From Sedimentibacter sp. (GTDB lineage: Bacteria; Bacillota; Clostridia; Tissierellales; Sedimentibacteraceae), in contig JAQSYS010000167.1 in NCBI GenBank assembly GCA_029256005.1, forward strand, positions 1-5,048: 5,048 nucleotides of DNA, read 5' to 3'. How positions within the stretch are numbered: the first letter of the stretch is position 1; every line of letters starts with the position of its first letter. The notes below the pieces were generated by a model. That model ran no database searches. It was not told where the DNA came from and saw nothing but the letters and a program-made list of their open reading frames with translations. Positions 1 through 5,048 of the stretch are shown one piece after another. A program made the position numbers and the translations under genes.

Positions 1-921
1 GAAGATGAGGAAATGTTAAATTTGCTTTTAATAGCCAAAAGAGTAGCAGAAGTAGACACAACAGTAATTATATATGGGGAAACTGGTTCCGGTAAGGAAT
101 TAATTGCTAAATATATATATAATCATAGTTTTAGAAAGGAAAAACCTTTTATAAAAATCAACTGTGGAGCTATCCCTGAAAGTTTGATAGAATCCGAATT
201 CTTTGGTTATGCAGAGGGATCCTTTACAGGGGCACTCAAAGGTGGGAAATTAGGCATTTTTGAAGCTGCAAATAATGGTACTTTGCTATTGGATGAAATA
301 GGCGAGTTGCCTTTATCTATGCAGGTGAGGCTTTTAAGAGTTTTACAGGATGGTGAAATAGAAAAAATAGGTAGCAACAAACCGTTAAAGGTAGATGTTC
401 GTATAATAGCTTCAACAAATAGAAACTTAAAAGAAATGGTAGAAAATAAACTTTTCAGAGATGATCTTTATTATCGTTTAAATGTTGTGCCTCTTAAGAT
501 ATCTCCTTTAAGAGATAGAAGAAGCAGTATAATTCCAATGGCTGAGTATTATTTAAATAAATTCAATAAGAAATATAAATTTAATAAAACTATTTCAAGA
601 GAAGCATTAAAATATCTGTTTGAATATAATTGGCCTGGTAATGTCAGAGAGCTAAAGAATATAATTGAAATGTTAACAGTAACTACTGTGGGGGATACAA
701 TAAACATCGAACATTTACCAATTCAAATTTTAGAATGGCATAACAGTGAAGAACCAACAAATAATTACATTAAGACAAAGCTTTCAGATGCAATTGATAA
801 TCTGGAGAAGGAACTAATATTAAAATCATACGAACGATATGGAAATGTAAGGGATGCAGCAAAAGAATTAGGAATTGATCCATCTACATTTGTGCGAAAA
901 AGAAAGAAATTTTTAGATTAA
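1..921 (+). CDS. Sigma-54-dependent transcriptional activator (enhancer-binding protein), 5'-truncated by the window edge
   Basis: This protein activates sigma-54 RNA polymerase by ATP hydrolysis while bound to upstream DNA sites. Frame 1 is open from base 1, so the gene begins before the window; 306 residues are visible. The AAA+ domain shows Walker A GETGSGKE (visible residues 26-33), the sigma-54-contacting loop GSFTGA (73-78, the common A-to-S variant of GAFTGA), Walker B LLLDE (95-99), the FRDDLYYRLN arginine-finger region (152-161) and WPGNVREL (211-218). A Fis-type helix-turn-helix fills the C-terminus (about 265-305, GNVRDAAKELGIDPSTFVRK). The usual acidic ED pair after PLRxR is SS here (RDRRSSI, 171-177), a small oddity. 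The N-terminal sensor domain is outside the window, so the inducing signal cannot be read. Its position before a sigma-54 promoter and repeated palindromes suggests that it controls the abfD operon (inference). Confidence 0.95.
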   Translation, partial: EDEEMLNLLLIAKRVAEVDTTVIIYGETGSGKELIAKYIYNHSFRKEKPFIKINCGAIPESLIESEFFGYAEGSFTGALKGGKLGIFEAANNGTLLLDEIGELPLSMQVRLLRVLQDGEIEKIGSNKPLKVDVRIIASTNRNLKEMVENKLFRDDLYYRLNVVPLKISPLRDRRSSIIPMAEYYLNKFNKKYKFNKTISREALKYLFEYNWPGNVRELKNIIEMLTVTTVGDTINIEHLPIQILEWHNSEEPTNNYIKTKLSDAIDNLEKELILKSYERYGNVRDAAKELGIDPSTFVRKRKKFLD

Positions 922-924
922 TGT

Positions 925-960
925 TGTTGCAATAATGCATGGCGTTGCATTATTGCAACA
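925..960. promoter_or_regulatory. Tandem activator-site candidates (palindrome copies 1 and 2) fused in a perfect 15-bp inverted repeat
   Basis: A perfect inverted repeat has arms TGTTGCAATAATGCA (925-939) and TGCATTATTGCAACA (946-960) around a 6-base spacer. Each arm region also carries its own smaller palindrome: GTTGCA-ATAA-TGCATG (926-941, the last two positions off consensus) and GTTGCA-TTAT-TGCAAC (944-959), with centres 18 bp apart. The same palindrome recurs at 1001-1016. Repeated dyads 130-205 bp upstream of a -24/-12 promoter are typical upstream activator sequences for enhancer-binding proteins. The alternative is a transcript hairpin at the 3' end of the activator gene, because it starts 3 bases after the stop codon; however, only a weak TTTTGT tract follows at some distance. 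Confidence 0.7.
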
Positions 961-985
961 GCGTAAGATTTTGTAAAATACTAGT

Positions 986-1000
986 ATGAAACGTTTTCAT
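986..1000. promoter_or_regulatory. Weak cre-like dyad (possible CcpA site)
   Basis: ATGAAA (986-991), CGT, TTTCAT (995-1000) form a 6-bp-arm dyad lying directly against palindrome copy 3. Read on the minus strand, it fits the low-GC Gram-positive catabolite-responsive element WTGNAANCGNWNNCW at all specified positions but one (A in place of the final C). This would fit carbon repression of a fermentation operon, but one such near-match in AT-rich DNA can arise by chance. Confidence 0.25.
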
Positions 1001-1016
1001 GTTGCAGTAATGCAAC
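1001..1016. promoter_or_regulatory. Activator-site candidate, palindrome copy 3
   Basis: GTTGCA-GTAA-TGCAAC is a perfect 6-bp-arm palindrome with the same arms as the copies at 926-941 and 944-959. Its centre is 57 bp downstream of copy 2 and about 130 bp upstream of the predicted transcription start. It is read as a further binding site of the upstream-encoded activator; it also overlaps a terminator-like element. Confidence 0.6.
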
Positions 1017-1025
1017 TTTTTTTTT
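1001..1025 (+). terminator. Possible intrinsic terminator of the activator gene
   Basis: A 6-bp stem GTTGCA/TGCAAC with a GTAA loop is followed immediately by nine T residues (1017-1025), the form of a rho-independent terminator on the + strand. It sits 80 bases after the activator's stop codon and before the next promoter, so it is well placed to separate the two transcription units. The stem is short with only three G-C pairs, so efficiency is uncertain. Confidence 0.5.
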
Positions 1026-1112
1026 ACTCATAAACTTCCATTTTTATAAATATGCTTTCAAATCTATTGGAAAATAAGTATAAATTAATGAAATTTATTA
1101 ATTTTTAATGTG

Positions 1113-1128
1113 TGGCATGGTTTATGCA
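1113..1128 (+). promoter_or_regulatory. Sigma-54 (-24/-12) promoter of the abfD operon
   Basis: The sequence TGGCATGGTTTATGCA matches the sigma-54 consensus TGGCACG-N4-TTGCW with GG at 1114-1115 and GC at 1126-1127, exactly 12 bp apart as required. Mismatches are T for C in the -24 block and A for T before the final TGC. This predicts a start of transcription near 1138-1140 and a leader of about 35 bases before the abfD start codon. The AT-rich 1026-1110 stretch between it and the palindromes is where DNA would loop; I saw no clear IHF consensus there. Confidence 0.85.
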
Positions 1129-1159
1129 GATATATACCTGAAATTAAAATTAATTATTT

Positions 1160-1164
1160 GGAGG
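1160..1164 (+). promoter_or_regulatory. Ribosome binding site deciding the abfD start
   Basis: GGAGG lies 9 bases before the ATG at 1174. An in-frame ATG at 1108 lies upstream of the -24 element and has no such site, so translation is placed at 1174. Confidence 0.85.
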
Positions 1165-1173
1165 TACTATATA

Positions 1174-2625
1174 ATGGCTTTAATGACTGGTGATCAATTT
1201 GTAGAAAGTATAAGAAAGATGAACATGAAGATTTATATGTTTGGCGAAAAGGTGGAAAATCCTGTAGACAATCCAATATTAAGACCATCATTGAATTCAG
1301 TAAAAGCAACATATGATTTAGCACAAATGCCTGAGTATGAGGATTTAATGACAGTTACTTCTTCAATTACCGGAGAAAAAATAAATAGATTCTGTCATAT
1401 TCATCAAAGTACAGAAGATTTGGTTAAAAAGGTAAAAATGCAGCGTTTATGTGGACAAAAAACAGCTTCATGCTTTCAACGATGTGTTGGAATGGATGCA
1501 TTTAATTCTGAATACAGCACAACTTATGAGATTGACAAAGCACATGGAACTAACTATCATCAAAATTTCCTAAATTACATGAAGTTCGTTCAAGAAAATG
1601 ATTTAACAGTTGATGGAGCAATGACAGACCCAAAAGGAGACAGATCACTTTCACCAAGTAATCAGGCTGATCCTGACATGTATTTAAGAGTAGTGGAAAG
1701 AAGACCAGATGGAGTTGTAGTAAGAGGTGCTAAAGCACACCAAACAGGTATATGTAATTCTCAAGAAGTAATAGTAATGCCAACAATAGCTTTATCTCCG
1801 GAAGATAAGGATTATGCAATTTCATTTGCTGTACCAGTTGATGCAGAAGGTATCATTATGATAATTGGAAGGCAGTCATGCGATACTAGAAAATTAGAAG
1901 GTTCGTCAATTGACGTTGGAAATAGTGAGTTCGGTGGAGTCGAAGCATTAACAATATTTGAAGATGTATTTGTGCCAAATGACAGAATTTTTCTAAATGG
2001 TGAGACTGAGTTTGCAGGAATGTTAGTTGAAAGATTTGCAGGATATCATAGACAAAGTTACGGCGGATGTAAGGTAGGCGTAGGTGATGTATTAATCGGA
2101 GCGGCAGCGTTAGCAGCTGATTATAACGGAGCACAAAAAGCATCCCATGTAAAAGACAAGCTCATTGAAATGACACACTTAAATGAAACATTATACTCAA
2201 GCGGAATAGCATGTTCAGCTGAAGGACACAAGACTGAATCAGGTAACTATATTATCGACTTGTTGCTTGCTAATGTATGTAAGCAAAATGTAACAAGATT
2301 CCCTTATGAGATAGCTAGATTGGCTGAAGATATCGCTGGAGGATTAATGGTTACTGCTCCATCAGAAAAAGATTTGAGAGATCCTGAAATCGGACCATAT
2401 ATAGAAAAATATTTAAAGGGTATAAATGCTGTGTCAACTGAAAATAGATTAAAAATTCTAAGACTTATTGAAAACTTGACACTGGGAACTGCAGCTGTTG
2501 GTTATAGAACTGAATCTATGCACGGTGCTGGCTCTCCTCAGGCTCAAAGAATAATGATATCTAGACAGGGAAACATCAACGGTAAGAAAGAGCTTGCTAA
2601 AGCTATCGCAAAAATTACAGAATAA
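1174..2625 (+). CDS. abfD: 4-hydroxybutyryl-CoA dehydratase / vinylacetyl-CoA delta-isomerase
   Basis: This cytoplasmic [4Fe-4S]- and FAD-containing enzyme dehydrates 4-hydroxybutyryl-CoA to crotonyl-CoA through ketyl-radical chemistry and also isomerises vinylacetyl-CoA. The 483-residue product is close to the length I recall for the Clostridium aminobutyricum enzyme (about 490). The predicted cluster ligands are present: Cys100 and Cys104 in SCFQRC, His292 in YHRQ, and Cys299 in SYGGCK. Tyr296, Lys300, Glu257 (GGVEALT) and the TESMHGAGSP motif with Glu447 match known active-site positions. These residues separate it from the flavin monooxygenases (HpaB type) that share its acyl-CoA-dehydrogenase-like fold but lack the cluster. 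The start at 1174 is chosen for its GGAGG site and because the longer reading from 1108 would run through the promoter. It is the first gene of the operon and ends with TAA followed at once by in-frame TAG. Confidence 0.96.
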   Translation: MALMTGDQFVESIRKMNMKIYMFGEKVENPVDNPILRPSLNSVKATYDLAQMPEYEDLMTVTSSITGEKINRFCHIHQSTEDLVKKVKMQRLCGQKTASCFQRCVGMDAFNSEYSTTYEIDKAHGTNYHQNFLNYMKFVQENDLTVDGAMTDPKGDRSLSPSNQADPDMYLRVVERRPDGVVVRGAKAHQTGICNSQEVIVMPTIALSPEDKDYAISFAVPVDAEGIIMIIGRQSCDTRKLEGSSIDVGNSEFGGVEALTIFEDVFVPNDRIFLNGETEFAGMLVERFAGYHRQSYGGCKVGVGDVLIGAAALAADYNGAQKASHVKDKLIEMTHLNETLYSSGIACSAEGHKTESGNYIIDLLLANVCKQNVTRFPYEIARLAEDIAGGLMVTAPSEKDLRDPEIGPYIEKYLKGINAVSTENRLKILRLIENLTLGTAAVGYRTESMHGAGSPQAQRIMISRQGNINGKKELAKAIAKITE

Positions 2626-2661
2626 TAGAAAATATTAGTTAGTTCAGGAATTCAAGAACTT

Positions 2662-2665
2662 GGAG
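2662..2665 (+). promoter_or_regulatory. Ribosome binding site for the NifU-like gene
   Basis: GGAG lies 6 bases before the ATG at 2672. An in-frame TTG at 2660 overlaps this site and would add four residues with only a weaker AGGA upstream, so the ATG is preferred. Confidence 0.6.
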
Positions 2666-2671
2666 CATGGC

Positions 2672-2953
2672 ATGATTGAAAAAATTGAAGAGGCACTTGA
2701 CATATATGTAAGACCTAAATTAATTGAGCACTTCGGAAATGTAAGAATAATAGACTTTAAGGATGGCATTCTTAGAATTAAGCTTGAAGGACAATGTAGT
2801 AATTGTCCTTCAGCTAAATTCACAGTTGAAGATACTATTGAAAAAGAAATTATTTCTCATGTTCCGGAAGTAAAAAGCATTGTTCTTATAGAAGGAGTAA
2901 GCGACAGTTTACTTGAATTTGCAAAAAAAATATTACAAAAAGAAATTAAATAG
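2672..2953 (+). CDS. NifU C-terminal-domain-like iron-sulfur cluster protein
   Basis: The 93-residue product matches the NifU C-terminal (Nfu) domain over nearly its whole length. It has an N-terminal helix with EKIEEALDIYVRPKL, a strand region RIIDFKDGILRIKLEG, the CSNC motif (Cys42 and Cys45, the CxxC that holds a transferable cluster in this family), and IEKEIISHVPEVKSIV. The family hallmark ADGGD segment is replaced by EHFGN. Proteins of this family bind and hand over [4Fe-4S] clusters. No NifU scaffold domain or central ferredoxin domain is fused to it. It sits 46 bases after abfD and 8 bases before the next gene, within one transcription unit. A dedicated role in loading or repairing the AbfD cluster is a reasonable inference, not shown by the sequence. 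Confidence 0.88.
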   Translation: MIEKIEEALDIYVRPKLIEHFGNVRIIDFKDGILRIKLEGQCSNCPSAKFTVEDTIEKEIISHVPEVKSIVLIEGVSDSLLEFAKKILQKEIK

Positions 2954-2961
2954 GAATAGGT

Positions 2962-3222
2962 ATGTTTATTGGAATAAAATATTGCGGTGGCTGTAATCCA
3001 GTTTATGACAGAAGAAAAATAGTTGAAATGATTTTAGAAAATTACCCTGATATCATAGTTGAGTATGTTAAAGAGGAAAGTATTTATGATTTAGTATTAA
3101 TTATCAACGGATGTACAAGAGCATGTTCACACCATGAGAATATTAGGACTAAAAATAAAATTTTTATTCAGTCTGAAAACGATTATAGAAAGCTTAAAAA
3201 TATTATTGATGATTACTACTAG
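2962..3222 (+). CDS. Small four-cysteine protein, CGGCNP...CTRAC type, function unknown
   Basis: I do not recognise a named family. The 86-residue protein begins with a strand (MFIGIKY) leading into CGGC (Cys8, Cys11) and NPVYDRRKIVEMIL, a likely helix, then a strand-helix-strand pattern with NGCTRACSHH (Cys51, Cys55, His57, His58). The C-terminal third is charged and ends in DDYY. There is no signal peptide or membrane segment, so it should be cytoplasmic. The pairing of an N-terminal cysteine pair with a later CxxxC recalls thioredoxin-fold [2Fe-2S] ferredoxins, whose second pair has the same spacing; a metal- or cluster-binding role is inferred. It starts at ATG 2962 behind AGGAATAGG, 8 bases after the NifU-like gene and 19 before abfT. 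This tight spacing supports a real operon gene tied to 4-hydroxybutyrate metabolism. Confidence 0.82.
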   Translation: MFIGIKYCGGCNPVYDRRKIVEMILENYPDIIVEYVKEESIYDLVLIINGCTRACSHHENIRTKNKIFIQSENDYRKLKNIIDDYY

Positions 3223-3224
3223 TA

Positions 3225-3233
3225 AAAGGAGGT
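3225..3233 (+). promoter_or_regulatory. Ribosome binding site deciding the TTG start of abfT
   Basis: AAAGGAGGT is a near-ideal Shine-Dalgarno sequence 8-9 bases before TTG at 3242. In-frame ATG codons upstream (for example 3134) lie inside the preceding gene and lack a comparable site. Confidence 0.85.
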
Positions 3234-3241
3234 ACAGAGTA

Positions 3242-4537
3242 TTGGATTGGAAAGAATTATATAAAGAGAAAACGATGACAGCTGAAGATGCGGTCAAAAA
3301 AATTAAATCCGGCAATCGCGTTGTTATTGGTCACGCCGTAGGAGAGCCATCATATATAGTAGAAAAAATGGTTCAGAACAAGGAACAGTACGAGAATGTA
3401 GAAATAGTTCATATGGTAGCTATGGGCAAGGGTGAATATGCACAGCCAGGGATGGAAAAACATTTTAGACATAACTCTATTTTCGTAGGTGGTTGTACTC
3501 GTGATGCAGTAAATGAAGGAAGAGGAGATTTTACACCATGCTTTTTCTATGAAGTTCCAAAATTATTTAAAACAACACTTCCTGTAGATGTTGCTTTAAT
3601 ACAGGTAACTCCTCCAGATAGTCATGGTTACTGTTGTTTAGGGGTTTCGATAGACTACACAATGACTGCAGCAAAAGAGGCAAAGTTAGTAATAGCACAG
3701 GTTAATGATCAAATGCCTCGAACTATGGGTGATACATTTTTACATGTATCTGAAATAGACTGTTTTGTTGAACATTCTGCACCAATAATCGAATTAGGAT
3801 TACCAAAGATTGGAGATATTGAAAGAGCCATAGGTGAAAATTGTGCAGCACTTGTACAAGATGGAGATACACTTCAGTTAGGAATCGGAGCTATACCGGA
3901 TGCAGTGCTATTGTTTCTAAAGGATAAAAAAGATTTAGGAATTCACTCTGAAATGTTTTCTGACGGAGTTGTAGAGCTTGTAGAAGCAGGAGTTGTTACT
4001 AATTGTAAGAAGACGTTCCATCCTGGTAAAATGATAGTTACATTCTTGATGGGAACTAAGAGATTGTATGATTTCGTAAACAATAATCCAGCTGTAGAAA
4101 TGTATTCTGTTGATTATGTAAACAATCCAACAGTTATTATGAAAAATGATAATATGGTTTCTATTAATTCATGTGTACAAGTTGATTTAATGGGACAGGT
4201 TTGTTCAGAGAGCGTAGGGTTAAAGCAGATTAGTGGCGTTGGAGGACAAGTTGACTTTGTTCGCGGAGCCACACTTTCCAAAAACGGAAAATCAATAATG
4301 GCAATGCCTTCAACAGCAGCAAAAGGAAGCATATCAAAGATAGTTCCATTGTTAGATGAAGGAGCGACTGTAACGACTTCACGTAATGACGTGGATTATG
4401 TAGTAACTGAGTTTGGAGTAGCAAAACTTAAGGGTAAGACATTAAAACAGAGGGCAGCAGCATTAATTAACATAGCTCATCCAAAATTTAGAGATGAACT
4501 GAATGAAGAATTTGAAAAAAGATTTTCGCAAAACTAA
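3242..4537 (+). CDS. abfT: 4-hydroxybutyrate CoA-transferase
   Basis: This enzyme transfers CoA from acetyl-CoA or butyryl-CoA to 4-hydroxybutyrate, producing the substrate of AbfD. It belongs to the acetyl-CoA hydrolase/transferase family. The 431-residue protein is close to the C. aminobutyricum enzyme in length (about 438 by recall) and very similar from the first residues (MDWKELYKEKTMTAEDAVKKI). The N-terminal domain spans about 1-190. The C-terminal domain has GIGAIPDAV (214-222), the expected catalytic glutamate Glu237 in HSEMFSDG, which forms the glutamyl-CoA intermediate in this family, and SGVGGQVDFVRGA (331-343) near the CoA site. TTG at 3242 is chosen because it follows AAAGGAGGT and gives the family N-terminus; reading further upstream would overlap the preceding gene. 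The same family includes acetate and butyrate transferases, but the neighbouring abfD supports 4-hydroxybutyrate. Confidence 0.95.
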   Translation: MDWKELYKEKTMTAEDAVKKIKSGNRVVIGHAVGEPSYIVEKMVQNKEQYENVEIVHMVAMGKGEYAQPGMEKHFRHNSIFVGGCTRDAVNEGRGDFTPCFFYEVPKLFKTTLPVDVALIQVTPPDSHGYCCLGVSIDYTMTAAKEAKLVIAQVNDQMPRTMGDTFLHVSEIDCFVEHSAPIIELGLPKIGDIERAIGENCAALVQDGDTLQLGIGAIPDAVLLFLKDKKDLGIHSEMFSDGVVELVEAGVVTNCKKTFHPGKMIVTFLMGTKRLYDFVNNNPAVEMYSVDYVNNPTVIMKNDNMVSINSCVQVDLMGQVCSESVGLKQISGVGGQVDFVRGATLSKNGKSIMAMPSTAAKGSISKIVPLLDEGATVTTSRNDVDYVVTEFGVAKLKGKTLKQRAAALINIAHPKFRDELNEEFEKRFSQN

Positions 4538-4557
4538 AATAAAAAGGAGATAAGTTT

Positions 4558-5048
4558 ATGTTAATAGCAAGAGAATATGGCAAAGAACAGCCTTACATCC
4601 CGGCTGGTATATTTAAAATAAGATTACCTTTTATTCATTACAAATGGGAATGGTCAGAATTCTTTCAAGCAATATTAATGTGTGCAACTTGTTTAGGAGC
4701 AATTCCAGTATTAACAGATGTTCTTGGAGTACCTTATGAAATTGCATGGAGCATGGTAATAATTAATGGTATGGGTTATGTATTACACACTTTACTAGGT
4801 GATCCGGTTGTTCCTGGATGGATAACACCATCAATTCCTTTAACAATTGCTTTTTTGTCTAATTATGTTGTTGGACCTGAAAGAACACAAGCGCTAATTG
4901 CTCTGCAATTTGAAGTAGCTATTATCTTTTTAGTATTTGGTATAACAGGAATTGCTAACAAGGTTATAAATATTGTTCCAACTTCAATTAAGGCTGGAAT
5001 ATTATTAGGAGCAGGTGTTGCGGCAATTTACGGAGAATTTAAAACTGG
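4558..5048 (+). CDS. Multi-pass membrane protein, probable transporter, 3'-truncated by the window edge
   Basis: The frame is open from ATG 4558 to the window end, giving 163 codons. AAAAAGGAG (4541-4549) lies 8 bases before the ATG and 20 bases separate it from abfT, so it is probably co-transcribed. After a soluble N-terminus of about 30 residues with aromatic IHYKWEWSEFF, hydrophobic segments lie at about 33-53, 60-80, 91-106, 110-135 and 142-160. Between the second and third is a polar, proline-rich GDPVVPGWITPSIP (81-94), possibly a re-entrant substrate loop. The segment VPTSIKAGILLGAG (140-153) recalls the purine/xanthine-uracil permease superfamily, but I cannot assign a family firmly. 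Comparable clostridial clusters carry a membrane protein proposed to import succinate. Import of succinate, 4-hydroxybutyrate or 4-aminobutyrate is inferred from context only. Confidence 0.8.
   Translation, partial: MLIAREYGKEQPYIPAGIFKIRLPFIHYKWEWSEFFQAILMCATCLGAIPVLTDVLGVPYEIAWSMVIINGMGYVLHTLLGDPVVPGWITPSIPLTIAFLSNYVVGPERTQALIALQFEVAIIFLVFGITGIANKVINIVPTSIKAGILLGAGVAAIYGEFKT

Noticed and set aside
940..957. A second sigma-54-like element, TGGCGTTGCATTATTGC
   Set aside because: GG (941-942) and the final GC (955-956) are 14 bp apart instead of 12, and the bases are explained by the palindrome copies.
1036..1090. Possible sigma-A promoter in the AT-rich region (TATAAA-type boxes)
   Set aside because: No TTGACA-like box lies at 16-18 bp from a convincing -10; A/T runs alone give such boxes by chance.
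1082..1104. AT-only dyad AAATTAAT-N7-ATTAATTT just upstream of the -24 element
   Set aside because: It contains only A and T in the arms within a very AT-rich stretch, so an 8-bp symmetry is of low information; no known binding consensus (including IHF) fits it.
1886..2143. Minus-strand open frame of 85 codons inside abfD
   Set aside because: It lies entirely antisense to a well-conserved coding region, has no ribosome binding site and encodes a low-complexity Leu/His/Gln-rich product typical of a shadow frame.
2667..2682. TGGCATGATTGAAAA resembling a -24 block before the NifU-like gene
   Set aside because: There is no GC at the -12 position, and it overlaps the start codon of the gene.
4114..4424. 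Two minus-strand open frames inside abfT and one near 3127-3315
   Set aside because: They are antisense shadows of conserved genes with no recognisable domains or ribosome binding sites.

Overview
The window is AT-rich and compact, with strong GGAGG-type ribosome binding sites. It encodes an anaerobic 4-hydroxybutyrate fermentation pathway, which points to a low-GC Gram-positive anaerobe of the Clostridia. The genus cannot be fixed from the sequence alone. All genes are on the + strand. The layout resembles the clostridial clusters that convert succinate or 4-aminobutyrate to butyrate through 4-hydroxybutyryl-CoA.

Layout. (1) Positions 1-921 hold the 3' part of a sigma-54 enhancer-binding activator: the AAA+ domain and a C-terminal Fis-type helix-turn-helix. 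Its N-terminal sensor lies outside the window. (2) Positions 922-1173 are a regulatory intergenic region. It contains three copies of a palindrome, GTTGCA-N4-TGCAAC; two of them are fused into a 15-bp inverted repeat, and the third is followed by a T9 run and looks like an intrinsic terminator. There is also a weak cre-like dyad and a well-formed -24/-12 (sigma-54) promoter at about 1113-1128. (3) Positions 1174-2625 encode 4-hydroxybutyryl-CoA dehydratase (abfD) with all recognisable Fe-S ligands. (4) Positions 2672-2953 encode a NifU C-terminal-domain-like protein. (5) Positions 2962-3222 encode a small four-cysteine protein I cannot assign to a named family. (6) Positions 3242-4537 encode 4-hydroxybutyrate CoA-transferase (abfT) from a TTG start. 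(7) From 4558 to the window end is the N-terminal part of a multi-pass membrane protein, probably a transporter.

How it fits together. AbfT activates 4-hydroxybutyrate to its CoA ester. AbfD, a [4Fe-4S]/FAD enzyme, dehydrates this to crotonyl-CoA. The two small cysteine proteins between them are placed to assemble, repair or supply electrons to the oxygen-sensitive cluster of AbfD; this is an inference from context. The membrane protein may import the fermentable substrate. The activator immediately upstream probably binds the repeated palindromes and switches on the sigma-54 promoter of the operon. Genes for making 4-hydroxybutyrate (abfH, sucD, cat1 types) are not in the window and may follow downstream.

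The most interesting points are the complete, readable activator/palindrome/-24/-12 circuit and the unrecognised CGGC...CTRAC protein. I see no CRISPR array, insertion sequence, tRNA or rRNA.
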